A DNA stretch of 64,000 nt. Origin: Geothrix limicola (lineage in GTDB: Bacteria; Acidobacteriota; Holophagae; Holophagales; Holophagaceae). This document shows positions 37,294-46,978 of this stretch, in pieces. A program made the position numbers and the translations under genes. The first letter of the stretch is position 1. Every line of letters starts with the position of its first letter. Location of the stretch: positions 248,001 to 312,000 of the forward strand of contig NZ_BSDE01000002.1 of the NCBI RefSeq assembly GCF_030268085.1. The letters are read 5' to 3'. Under the pieces are notes generated by a model. The model saw only the letters and a list, made by a program, of their open reading frames with translations, searched no databases and had not been told where the DNA came from.

Positions 37294-38031
37294 ATGATCG
37301 TTCGACCCTACGGCGACACCTTGGATGACGGTGCGGTGCAGCTTTCCTTCACGCTGCCGGTGCCCGACGGCCCGAAAGGCAGGGAGGCCGCGCGGCTCTT
37401 CGTGGAGAAGCTGGGCTTCAAGCACGCGGAAGTGGTCCACTCCCACGCCATGGCCGAAGGCTTCTCCTTCTACGTGGCCTACGGACGCACCGAGATCTCT
37501 GTGGATGTCGACGCCATCCACATCGAGGAAGCGACGGGCGACAAGATCTACACCATGGCCGAATCCTGCGAGGTGATCCGCGAGAAGCTGGGCCGCAAGA
37601 TCACCATCGTGGGCGCCTGCACGGGCTTCGACGCGCACACGGTGGGCATCGACGCCATCATGAACATGAAGGGCTACAACCACCACTACGGTCTGGAGCG
37701 CTACCCGGAGATCGAAGCCCACAACCTGGGCGCCCAGGTGCCCAATGACAAGCTGATCGACTACGCCCTGAAAGTGAATGCCGACGCCATCCTCGTGAGC
37801 CAGATCGTCACGCAGAAGGATGTCCACATCCAGAACATGACGGAGTTCATCGAGCTACTGCAGGCCCGCGGCCTGCGGGAACGCTTCATCGTCGTGGCCG
37901 GGGGCACCCGCATTGGCAACAAGCTGGCGGTGGAGCTTGGCTATGACGGAGGCTTCGGCAAGGGCAGCTACGCCGACCACGTGGCCACCTTCATCATCGA
38001 CCGCCTCATCGAGCGGAAGAACCTGGCCTGA
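37294..38031 (+). CDS. kamE: Lysine 5,6-aminomutase beta subunit
   Basis: This is the 245-residue small subunit with a B12-binding Rossmann domain. The cobalt-ligating motif DAHTVGIDAI places His115. Lys126 lies 11 residues later, the same spacing as the His133/Lys144 pair (cobalt ligand and PLP Schiff-base lysine) in the Clostridium sticklandii enzyme. The C-terminal VAGGTRIGNKLAVELGYDGGFGKGSYADHVATF forms the nucleotide-tail pocket. The start ATG 37294 follows GAGGTGATGAC. Together with KamD it needs KamBC because the cofactor inactivates during turnover. Confidence 0.96.
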   Translation: MIVRPYGDTLDDGAVQLSFTLPVPDGPKGREAARLFVEKLGFKHAEVVHSHAMAEGFSFYVAYGRTEISVDVDAIHIEEATGDKIYTMAESCEVIREKLGRKITIVGACTGFDAHTVGIDAIMNMKGYNHHYGLERYPEIEAHNLGAQVPNDKLIDYALKVNADAILVSQIVTQKDVHIQNMTEFIELLQARGLRERFIVVAGGTRIGNKLAVELGYDGGFGKGSYADHVATFIIDRLIERKNLA

Positions 38032-38137
38032 CCGTACGAGTTTCGGGGCGGAGCCACGGCTTCACCCTGGTGTTCCAAATTGATGACCTATTTATCGCTT
38101 TTTTGATTCAACTTGATTCCAGCGCAGGAGGACTTCA

Positions 38138-38824
38138 ATGCTTCAGAAACCCGTGATCTCCGCGTCGGAGGCGGCGGCCAAGGTGCGCGAGGGGGATGCC
38201 CTCATGGTGGGCGGCTTCATGGCCTGCGGCTCGCCTCACACGATCATTCAGGCCCTGACGGAAAAAGGCACTCGGAACCTGACGCTCATCTGCAACGACA
38301 CGGGCGTCCACGACCTCAAGTCGGGCAGGGTCACCGGCGTGGGCCACCTCGTGCAGAAGCGGCAGTTCAGGAAGATCATCGCCAGCCACATCGGGCTGAA
38401 CCAGGAGACCCAGCGGCAGATCAACGCGGGCGAAACGGATGTCACCCTCGTGCCTCAGGGCACGCTGGCGGAGCGGGTTCGCGCGGGCGGCGTGGGCCTG
38501 GGCGGCATCCTCACGCCCACCGGGCTCGGCACCGAGGTGGAAGAAGGCAAGCAGGTCATCACCGTGGGCGACCGGCTCTTCCTGCTGGAACTGCCCCTCA
38601 AGGCCGACGTGGCGCTCATCAAGGCCAAGAAGGCCGACCGGGCCGGCAACCTGGTCTACGCGGACACGGCCCGGAATTTCAATCCGCTCATGGCCATGGC
38701 CGCCTCCCTGGTCGTCGCCGAAGCGGAAGAGATCGTGGAAGTGGGCGAGATCGATCCCAACGCGATCCACACGCCGGGGATTTTCATCGATGCCCTGGTT
38801 CAGGCCGAACGGCTGGAAGGGTGA
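38138..38824 (+). CDS. atoD: CoA-transferase subunit A (butyrate/acetoacetate type)
   Basis: This 228-residue class I CoA-transferase alpha subunit has an N-terminal glycine-rich block (EGDALMVGGFMACGSPHTIIQAL) and PTGLGTEVEEGKQ typical of acetate/acetoacetate and 3-oxoacid transferases. In this setting it should move CoA from butyryl-CoA to acetoacetate made by Kce, as in clostridial lysine fermentation. The start ATG 38138 follows AGGAGGACTTCA. A 106-base gap separates it from kamE, so it may have its own promoter. The beta subunit follows 8 bases downstream. Confidence 0.93.
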   Translation: MLQKPVISASEAAAKVREGDALMVGGFMACGSPHTIIQALTEKGTRNLTLICNDTGVHDLKSGRVTGVGHLVQKRQFRKIIASHIGLNQETQRQINAGETDVTLVPQGTLAERVRAGGVGLGGILTPTGLGTEVEEGKQVITVGDRLFLLELPLKADVALIKAKKADRAGNLVYADTARNFNPLMAMAASLVVAEAEEIVEVGEIDPNAIHTPGIFIDALVQAERLEG

Positions 38825-38832
38825 GGACGACC

Positions 38833-39495
38833 ATGGAATATGTCGCGAACAAGGACAACATCGCCCGGCGCATCGCCCGGATCTTCAAGCCCGGCAACGT
38901 GGTGAATCTGGGCATCGGGCTGCCCACCCTCGTGGGCAACTACGTGCCCGAGGATGTCACCCTCATCCTGCAATCTGAGAACGGCATGCTGGGCCTGGGA
39001 CCCGCCCCCGCCAAGGGCGAGGAGAACCGCGACCTCACCAACGCCGGAGGCGCGCCGGTGACCATCGCCCCCGGCGGCTGCTACTTCGACAGCGCCATGA
39101 GCTTCGGCATCATCCGGGGCGGGCACGTGGATTACACCGTCCTGGGCGTGCTGGAGGTGGATCAGGAAGGCAATCTCGCCAACTACAAGATCCCCGGCAA
39201 GATGGTGCCTGGCATGGGCGGCGCGATGGATCTCACCACGGGATCCAGGGTCGTCATCGCCGCCACCCTGCACTTCGAACCCTCGGGCGCCTCGCGCCTG
39301 AAGCGGCGCTGCACCCTGCCCCTCACGGCCGTGCGCGAGGTGAACCTGGTGGTGACGGACCTGGGCCTCTTCGAAGTGATGGGCAACCGCTTCTTCCTGC
39401 GGGAGTACTTCGAACCCTACACGCCCGAATGGATCAAAGCCCGCACCGACGCCGAGATCATCATTCCCAACGATTGCCGGCCCGTGGTGTTCTAG
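38833..39495 (+). CDS. atoA: CoA-transferase subunit B (butyrate/acetoacetate type)
   Basis: This is the 220-residue beta subunit carrying the catalytic glutamate E49 in SENGMLGLGP, which forms the glutamyl-CoA thioester intermediate. GIGLPTLVGNYVPEDV and GGHVDYTVLGVLEVDQEGNLANYKIPGKMVPGMGGAMDL are standard family blocks. With AtoD it completes the lysine pathway by releasing butyrate and forming acetoacetyl-CoA, which can be thiolysed to acetyl-CoA. The gene ends the plus-strand series in front of a strong bidirectional hairpin. Confidence 0.94.
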   Translation: MEYVANKDNIARRIARIFKPGNVVNLGIGLPTLVGNYVPEDVTLILQSENGMLGLGPAPAKGEENRDLTNAGGAPVTIAPGGCYFDSAMSFGIIRGGHVDYTVLGVLEVDQEGNLANYKIPGKMVPGMGGAMDLTTGSRVVIAATLHFEPSGASRLKRRCTLPLTAVREVNLVVTDLGLFEVMGNRFFLREYFEPYTPEWIKARTDAEIIIPNDCRPVVF

Positions 39496-39517
39496 CAAAG
39501 ATCGTTCTTTACCCCCT

Positions 39518-39553
39518 ATGCAGAACAGGGCGCCGAGGCGCCCTGTTCTGCAT
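39518..39553. terminator. 17-bp hairpin between convergent genes
   Basis: ATGCAGAACAGGGCGCC (39518-39534) is a perfect inverted match to 39537-39553, with 2 bases between. It lies 22 bases after atoA and 12 bases from the end of the convergent Fe-S gene. There is no long T run, but stem length and position suggest a two-way terminator. Confidence 0.65.
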
Positions 39554-39565
39554 TCTGGAAAGACC

Positions 39566-41602
39566 TCAGGCCTTCAGGGCCTTCGCGGCCAACTCGAGGA
39601 TGTCCGTGGTGGCCACGCCCTCGTGGCCCGTTTCGCCCGCGGCGTTGTTGAGCATCACGTTGCAGAAGGGGCAGCCCACGGCGATGGTGGTGGCCTTGGT
39701 TTCGAGGGCCTGCTCGAAGCGCTCGTGGTTCACGCGCTTGCCCAGGTGCTCTTCCAGCCAGAAGCGGCCGCCGCCGGCGCCGCAGCACATGGTGGCCTCG
39801 CCGTGCTTCTCCATCTCCGTGAGCTTCACGCCGGGGATGGCGTCGAGGATGGCGCGGGGCGCCTCCACCTGGCCGTTGTAGCGGCTGAGGTAGCAGGGGT
39901 CGTGGTAGGTCAGGTCCACGTCCACCGTCTGCTCCAGCTTGATCCTGCCTTCGCTGATGAGCTTGGAGACGAGCTCGGTGCCGTGCACCACCTCGAAATC
40001 GCCGCCGAAGGCCGGGTACTCGTTCTTCAGCGTGTTGAGGCAGTGGGGGCAGTTGGTGATGACCTTCTTCACGCCGTGGCCCTTGAGCAGCTCCACATTG
40101 GTTTCCGTGGCCGTCTGGAAGAGGTACTCGTTGCCCAGGCGCCGCGCGGATTCGCAGGTGCAGCTCTCCTCCTTGCCCAGGATGGCGAAGGAGACGTTCG
40201 CGGCCTTGAGCAGCTTCACGAGGGATTTGGACACCTTCTGTCCAGCCGCATCGTAGCTGCCCGCGCAACCCACCCAGAAGAGGTACTCGGCGTCGGGATT
40301 GTCGGCGATGGTGGGCACTTCCAGGCCCTCGGCCCACTTGGCGCGGTCGGCCTGGGGCAGGTTCCAGGGATTGCCCTGGCGCTCCATGCCCTTGAAGGCC
40401 GTCTGGGCCTCATCGGGGAAGTTGCTTTCCTCCAGCGTGAGGTAGCGGCGCATGCCCACGAGCTTGTCCACGAAGCTGATCTGCAGCGGGCAGGCCCATT
40501 CGCAGTAGCCGCAGCTGGTGCAGGCCCAGATGGTGTCCTGGCTGATCCAGCCTTCCAGCTGTTCCTTGCTCCAGGGGGCGGCTTCCTCGTCGCGCTTCCA
40601 CACGGAGCCTTCGGGCACGGGCCCGCCGATGAGCGGACGATCCTCGGGCGCGGGCTTGTCCTGGCCCATCTGATCGAGGGGCGTGGCCTTCAGGTAGTCC
40701 CGCAGGTCGGTGCCGAAATCCTTGGGGCGGAGCGGCTTGCCCGTGAGCGTCGTGGGGCAGTTCTCGAGGCAGCGGCCGCACTCCACGCAGGTGTAGAAGT
40801 CGAGCATCTGCTTCCAGCTGAAGTCCTGGATCTTGTTGATGCCGAAGTGCTCGGCCTCGAGGTCCATGGGCTTGAGGTTCTTGTTGGGTTCGAGCTCGCG
40901 GAAGTAGATGTTGAAGAGCGACGTGAAGACGTGGAAGTGCTTGGAGTAGGGCAGGAAGTTGGCGAAGAAGTAGAGGATCGCCAGGTGCAGCCACCACATG
41001 CTCTTGTAGAGCACCAGCAGGCCCGTGCCGCCAAGAGGGCGCAGCAGGTTGGCCACGAAGAGGCTCACGGGGGCCCAGGTCTTCCAGGCGGGATTGTGCA
41101 GCCAGATGAAGGCGCCGTCGGCCAGCAGGTCCGTGACCATCAGGCCGCCGATGAGGCTCAGCGTGGCCCAGGCATCCCAGGAGTTCTCGAGGCGCCAGGG
41201 CTTGATCACGAGGCGACGGAAGGTGGCGAGAGCGAGGCCCAGGATCACCAGGGCCTCGAAGATGTCCTTCGTCGCCTGGTAGCCGTAGCCGAACCCACCC
41301 AGGGCCTCGGTCATGTGCCATCCGAAGAGGCCCTCGAGCACCAGGCCGATGGTGCGCAGCGAGAGGACGCAGAAGCCCCAGAAGATGAGGATGTGGTAGA
41401 GGCCCGCGTACTTGTCGCGCACCATGCGCTTCTGCATGATGGCCAGCGTGAACACGCCCTTCAGGCGCACCCAGGGCTGGTCGAAGCGGTTGTCCGCCAC
41501 ACCGGCCTTCAGCGTGGCCAGGCGCTGGCGCATGGTCCAGGCGAAGAAGCCGCCCGCCCCCAGGGTCATGATCCAGAACAACGCGATTTCCAGGGCCTTC
41601 AT
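39566..41602 (-). CDS. Membrane Fe-S oxidoreductase (heterodisulfide-reductase-like, Etf:quinone type)
   Basis: This 678-residue protein has a membrane part of about five or six helices (1-220) like a NarI/HdrE cytochrome subunit. Two [4Fe-4S] ferredoxin motifs follow (C272-C275-C278-C282 and C361-C364-C367-C371), then two cysteine-rich CCG domains of the HdrB/HdrD type (WVGCAGSYD and HDPC...CCGAGGGRFW). This build matches the membrane reductases thought to take electrons from electron-transfer flavoprotein and reduce menaquinone. The first CCG domain reads CTCESARR where CTGDPARR is usual. It is convergent with the lysine operon, so electrons from acyl-CoA dehydrogenation are a likely source. 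The partner etf genes are not in the window. Confidence 0.88.
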   Translation of the reverse strand: MKALEIALFWIMTLGAGGFFAWTMRQRLATLKAGVADNRFDQPWVRLKGVFTLAIMQKRMVRDKYAGLYHILIFWGFCVLSLRTIGLVLEGLFGWHMTEALGGFGYGYQATKDIFEALVILGLALATFRRLVIKPWRLENSWDAWATLSLIGGLMVTDLLADGAFIWLHNPAWKTWAPVSLFVANLLRPLGGTGLLVLYKSMWWLHLAILYFFANFLPYSKHFHVFTSLFNIYFRELEPNKNLKPMDLEAEHFGINKIQDFSWKQMLDFYTCVECGRCLENCPTTLTGKPLRPKDFGTDLRDYLKATPLDQMGQDKPAPEDRPLIGGPVPEGSVWKRDEEAAPWSKEQLEGWISQDTIWACTSCGYCEWACPLQISFVDKLVGMRRYLTLEESNFPDEAQTAFKGMERQGNPWNLPQADRAKWAEGLEVPTIADNPDAEYLFWVGCAGSYDAAGQKVSKSLVKLLKAANVSFAILGKEESCTCESARRLGNEYLFQTATETNVELLKGHGVKKVITNCPHCLNTLKNEYPAFGGDFEVVHGTELVSKLISEGRIKLEQTVDVDLTYHDPCYLSRYNGQVEAPRAILDAIPGVKLTEMEKHGEATMCCGAGGGRFWLEEHLGKRVNHERFEQALETKATTIAVGCPFCNVMLNNAAGETGHEGVATTDILELAAKALKA

Positions 41603-41624
41603 GTCGGTCTCTCCTTGCGGTCAA

Positions 41625-41660
41625 GGGTTCACCAGGGGGTTCACCAGGGGGTTCACCAGG
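41625..41660. repeat. Three tandem 12-bp repeats upstream of the Fe-S oxidoreductase
   Basis: GGGTTCACCAGG occurs three times head to tail without change (41625-41636, 41637-41648, 41649-41660). It begins 22 bases before the start codon of the minus-strand gene, on which it reads CCTGGTGAACCC. It could be a regulator array or a slippage-prone tract in the leader. Confidence 0.75.
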
Positions 41661-41783
41661 GATGGCGGTGCCATTCCAGGATTCACGCACCCCATTGTCA
41701 GGTATGGCGGGCTCGAAGGCCCAGTGTAGCCGTGGCCATGAGAAACTGGAGGCCCGACCTGGAGTCAATGCCCGGAGTTCCCC

Positions 41784-42137
41784 TTGGTCCACGCATCCGC
41801 CTTACATTTCGAAGCCGCCGTGACCCGCCCCCTGTCGGTGGTGTTCCGGTCCGGCGACCGCTGGGAGGGCCACGACTACACGGTGGAAGTGGTGACCGCG
41901 CGCCAGGGCCTGGACGGCTTCGATGTCGTGGTGGACTTCCGCGATCTGGAAGCGGCCATGGACCGCAGCCTGGCCCCCCTGCAGGGCCGCCTGCTTTCGG
42001 AGCTGGGCCTCGACGGCCCCCTCGCCCTGGCCCAGCGCCTGCTGAAGGAACTCACCCCCTTCGTCCCCGCCCCCGCCCGCCTGAAGGAAGTGGCGCTGAC
42101 GGACGGAACCGGGCGGAGGATGGCGGTCCAAGCCTGA
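41784..42137 (+). CDS. 6-carboxytetrahydropterin synthase (QueD)-like protein, degenerate
   Basis: This 117-residue protein has the T-fold pattern of the QueD/PTPS family: LHFEAA at the N terminus, GHDYTVEV strand, VVVDFRDLEAAMD and a C-terminal acidic segment. The zinc-binding His of the first strand (normally F-x-A-A-H) is Val. The HGH motif reads EGH, and the catalytic Cys before it is absent. It may therefore not catalyse the queuosine-pathway reaction. The start is TTG 41784 with GGAG 7 bases upstream. The signal peptidase gene follows after 5 bases. It could be a divergent enzyme with another role. Confidence 0.65.
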   Translation: MVHASALHFEAAVTRPLSVVFRSGDRWEGHDYTVEVVTARQGLDGFDVVVDFRDLEAAMDRSLAPLQGRLLSELGLDGPLALAQRLLKELTPFVPAPARLKEVALTDGTGRRMAVQA

Positions 42138-42142
42138 GCCGT

Positions 42143-42574
42143 ATGAAGCCTTGGATTCCTCTGACCGCCCTGGCGCTGGCCCTTTCGCCGCTGCTCGTCG
42201 TGCATCCCCTGCGCGTCTCGGGCCACAGCATGGAACCTTCCCTCGCGGACGGCGAACTGCGGTGGGCCCTGCGGGCCTGGGCCAGCCACGCGCCGCGACG
42301 CGGCGACCTGTGGGTGGTCGAAGGGCCCCAGGGAACCTCCGTCAAGCGCGTGCTGGGCCTGCCCGGTGACACCGTGACCTGGGCGGGGCCCGACCTCTGG
42401 ATCAACGGCCTGCGCCTGGATGAACCCTGGGTGATCCACCCCGAGCGCGGCGGCGAAGGCCGGCAGGTCTGCGGCGAGGGCTACCTCGTCCTCGGCGACA
42501 ACCGCCCCCAGAGCCAGGATGGCCGCAGCTGGGGCGCGATCCCGATCACGTCGATGCGCGGACGGATCCTCTGA
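42143..42574 (+). CDS. lepB: Signal peptidase I (S26 family)
   Basis: This 143-residue S26 signal peptidase cleaves leader peptides at the outer face of the membrane. One N-terminal membrane helix (about 4-23) leads straight into the catalytic Ser29 (SGHSMEPSL). The general-base Lys68 lies in SVKRVLGLPGD, and VLGDNRPQSQDGRSWG forms box E. It is short compared with E. coli LepB, closer to small Gram-positive or TraF-like forms. A second, longer LepB may exist elsewhere in the genome. It probably shares a transcript with the QueD-like gene. Confidence 0.9.
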   Translation: MKPWIPLTALALALSPLLVVHPLRVSGHSMEPSLADGELRWALRAWASHAPRRGDLWVVEGPQGTSVKRVLGLPGDTVTWAGPDLWINGLRLDEPWVIHPERGGEGRQVCGEGYLVLGDNRPQSQDGRSWGAIPITSMRGRIL

Positions 42575-42623
42575 ACGGTTGACCAGATCTTCCCTGTGGC
42601 GACAGGTGCACTAGGATGGGGGC

Positions 42624-43541
42624 ATGCCGGGCCGCCCTGAGATTCCCGTCGCCTTCCGGGGCCTGTACGAGGGCCCCCTCCTCAGCGTCCGGGAATACCG
42701 CTGCCACGCCTGCCGCAGCGGCCCAGGGCCCGAGGAGGAGTCCGACGCCAACACGCTCATCCTCATGCGCCAGGGCGCCTTCTGTCGCCACTTCGGCCGG
42801 CAGAAGGCCACCGCGGACGTCAACCAGGCGGTCTTCTTTTCGAAGGGCTCCACGTACCAGGTGAGCCACCCGGCGGACTGCGGCGATCGCGGCACGGTCT
42901 TCGCCGTGGCACCCCGCGTCCTGCGGGACATCGTCCGGGAGCTGGATCCCAGCGTCGATGAACGCCCCGATCAGCCCTTCGCCTTCGTCTCCGGCCCCTG
43001 CGAATCGTCGGTGTTCTGGCGCCACCGGGAGTTGGTGCAGCGCCTCGAGGCGGGGACCGGAGCTCTCGAGCCCTTCTGGGTGGACGTGACGGCCCTGCAG
43101 ATCGTGGCCGACACCCTCGAAGCGGCCTTCGCCCAGGCGGGCCACCCCCGCCGCAGCCGCCGGGAAGGCACCGAGGCCGATCACGCGAACCTCGCGGAAG
43201 CCGCCAAGGTCCACCTCGCGGCTCACCTGGGGGAACGCCTCACCCTCGACGAGGTGGCCCGCGCCGTGCACGCCTCGCCCTTCCACTTCGCGCGCGTGTT
43301 CCAGCAGCGCACGGGGGTGTCCATCCACCGCTACCTCACGCTGCTGCGGCTGAGGGCCTCGCTGGAACGCCTGGCGGGCGGCGAAGAGGATCTGACGGCC
43401 CTGGCGCTGGACCTCGGTTTCTCCAGCCACAGCCACTTCGCGGATGCCTTCCGCAGGGAGTTCGGCCGGACCCCTTCGGAGGTGCGCAAGCACGCCAGCC
43501 TGCGCACCCTGCGTGAAATGAGCAAGAATCTGGAAGTCTGA
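42624..43541 (+). CDS. AraC-family transcriptional regulator
   Basis: This 305-residue regulator has two helix-turn-helix units in the C-terminal AraC domain (about 195-295), with LTLDEVARAVHASPFHFARVFQQRTGVSIHRYLTLLRL and LALDLGFSSHSHFADAFRREFGRTPSEVRKH. The N-terminal ~190 residues resemble a cupin-like sensing domain (ANTLILMRQGAFCRHF and FFSKGSTYQVSHP). No clear target gene is adjacent; the small zinc-ribbon-like gene 86 bases downstream is a candidate. The effector is unknown. Confidence 0.92.
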   Translation: MPGRPEIPVAFRGLYEGPLLSVREYRCHACRSGPGPEEESDANTLILMRQGAFCRHFGRQKATADVNQAVFFSKGSTYQVSHPADCGDRGTVFAVAPRVLRDIVRELDPSVDERPDQPFAFVSGPCESSVFWRHRELVQRLEAGTGALEPFWVDVTALQIVADTLEAAFAQAGHPRRSRREGTEADHANLAEAAKVHLAAHLGERLTLDEVARAVHASPFHFARVFQQRTGVSIHRYLTLLRLRASLERLAGGEEDLTALALDLGFSSHSHFADAFRREFGRTPSEVRKHASLRTLREMSKNLEV

Positions 43542-43627
43542 AACCCGCGCCCTTCCTACCTTCATCTTCACGGGGTTCGAACCCGGCGGCCATGGTGGCT
43601 CCGCGTCGGCCCCACGAGGAGAAGGTG

Positions 43628-43780
43628 ATGAGCATCGACAAGTGCCCCGTGTGCGACTGGGACATGAAGGACGGCGGGATCAAGGTGCGCGTGGCGGGCA
43701 AGGAACTCACGGTCTGCTGCGACGAATGCGCCGCCAAGGTCCAGGCTGACCCGGCCGCCTACGCCGTCATGGCCCGATAG
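43628..43780 (+). CDS. Small TRASH/YHS-like metal-binding protein
   Basis: This 50-residue protein has CPVCDWDMKDGG near the N terminus and CCDECAAKVQADPAAY, a spacing like TRASH/YHS zinc- or copper-binding modules. It is cytoplasmic with no signal peptide. ATG 43628 follows GAGGAGAAGGTG; an upstream ATG at 43592 would add residues without homology. It lies 86 bases downstream of the AraC regulator and ends in front of a terminator. Metal sensing or delivery is inference from the cysteine pattern. Confidence 0.75.
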   Translation: MSIDKCPVCDWDMKDGGIKVRVAGKELTVCCDECAAKVQADPAAYAVMAR

Positions 43781-43795
43781 ACACCCCCCAACGTG

Positions 43796-43832
43796 AGGGC
43801 CCGAATCCAGGCGGTTCGGGCCCTCTCTTTTT
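43796..43832 (+). terminator. Rho-independent terminator
   Basis: AGGGCCCGAA (43796-43805) pairs perfectly with TTCGGGCCCT (43815-43824) around a 9-base loop, followed by CTCTTTTTC. It closes the small metal-binding gene. Confidence 0.85.
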
Positions 43833-43845
43833 CACAGGAACACCC

Positions 43846-44061
43846 ATGCCCTCAGCCCACGACCTGACCATCCGCGTCGATGAACTCCTGGAGGCGGGCG
43901 ACCGGATCGTCATGCTCGGCTACTACGAAGGCGCCCCCAAGGCCACCGGCAAGCGCTTCCGTGCCCAGGTCGCCCACGTCTGGACCCTGGCCCAGGGCAA
44001 GGTGCGGCGCTTCCAGCAGTACACCGATACCTTCCAGCTGGCGGAATCTCTCCAGCCCTGA
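43846..44061 (+). CDS. SnoaL/NTF2-like protein, apparently N-terminally truncated
   Basis: This 71-residue product matches only the C-terminal half of SnoaL-like polyketide-cyclase/NTF2 proteins (VDELLEAGDRIVMLGYYEGAPKATGKRF and VAHVWTLAQGKVRRFQQYTDT). Full-length members have about 130 residues. It begins 13 bases after a strong terminator hairpin with AGGA before the ATG, so it has either its own weak expression or is the remnant of a gene that lost its 5' half. No upstream fragment in other frames was recognised. It is convergent with lon. Confidence 0.6.
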   Translation: MPSAHDLTIRVDELLEAGDRIVMLGYYEGAPKATGKRFRAQVAHVWTLAQGKVRRFQQYTDTFQLAESLQP

Positions 44062-44066
44062 GCCAC

Positions 44067-46466
<2,400 letters not shown>

Positions 46467-46479
46467 GGGCGGTTCGCGT

Positions 46480-46893
46480 TCATGGGTGCTCCGGCTTGCG
46501 GAAACTGAGGAAGAGGCAGCCATCGCACAGGGCGTGACGGGTGGCCTGCAGGCCCGGGGGCAGGCCCTCGATGCGGCGTTCGAAGCGCCCATGGGGAATT
46601 TCCATGCGGTGGAGGGCGCCGATGCGGCCCTCCCAGGGGACGGGAAGGTCGCCGCTGATCAGGAGGGAGGTTCCTTCAGACACCACCTTCAGGCGGTCGA
46701 GGGTCACGCCGGGCAGGGCCACCACGATGTGGAGGGCGCCATCGCCTTCGAAGATGTCCACGGGCGGTTCCCAGACCGGGCGCCGCGACGGCGAGCGCCC
46801 CAGGTGGAAGAACTGCTTGTGCAGGCGCTCGGCCTCGTTCAGCGCCTCGAGGGCGCGGGTCCACATCCAGGTTCGCGGATCGCCGGATTTCAT
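46480..46893 (-). CDS. Hsp20/alpha-crystallin small heat-shock protein
   Basis: This 137-residue small heat-shock protein has an alpha-crystallin domain (about 40-130): EPPVDIFEGDGALHIVVALPGVTLDRLKVVSEGTSLLISGD and MEIPHGRFERRIEGLP. The usual C-terminal IxI motif is not evident; it ends LFLSFRKPEHP. It holds unfolding proteins, which fits its place directly upstream of lon. ATG 46893 is preferred with GAGGCGG upstream. The frame continues to 47241, but that extension lies antisense to murA. Confidence 0.88.
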   Translation of the reverse strand: MKSGDPRTWMWTRALEALNEAERLHKQFFHLGRSPSRRPVWEPPVDIFEGDGALHIVVALPGVTLDRLKVVSEGTSLLISGDLPVPWEGRIGALHRMEIPHGRFERRIEGLPPGLQATRHALCDGCLFLSFRKPEHP

Positions 46894-46978
46894 GGGCCGC
46901 CTCCGACCCGTCCACCTCAAGGATGGGGATCCGCCCCGCCCCCGCAAGGTTGAGCTACGCTGGAAGGCTGGAGATTCG

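Noticed and set aside
38113-39495. Single long frame covering both CoA-transferase genes, possible fusion
   Set aside because: The part over atoD is out of frame with the true alpha subunit; the real genes are two frames with separate starts.
41625-41660. CRISPR-like repeats
   Set aside because: Three contiguous 12-bp copies without spacers; a tandem repeat only.
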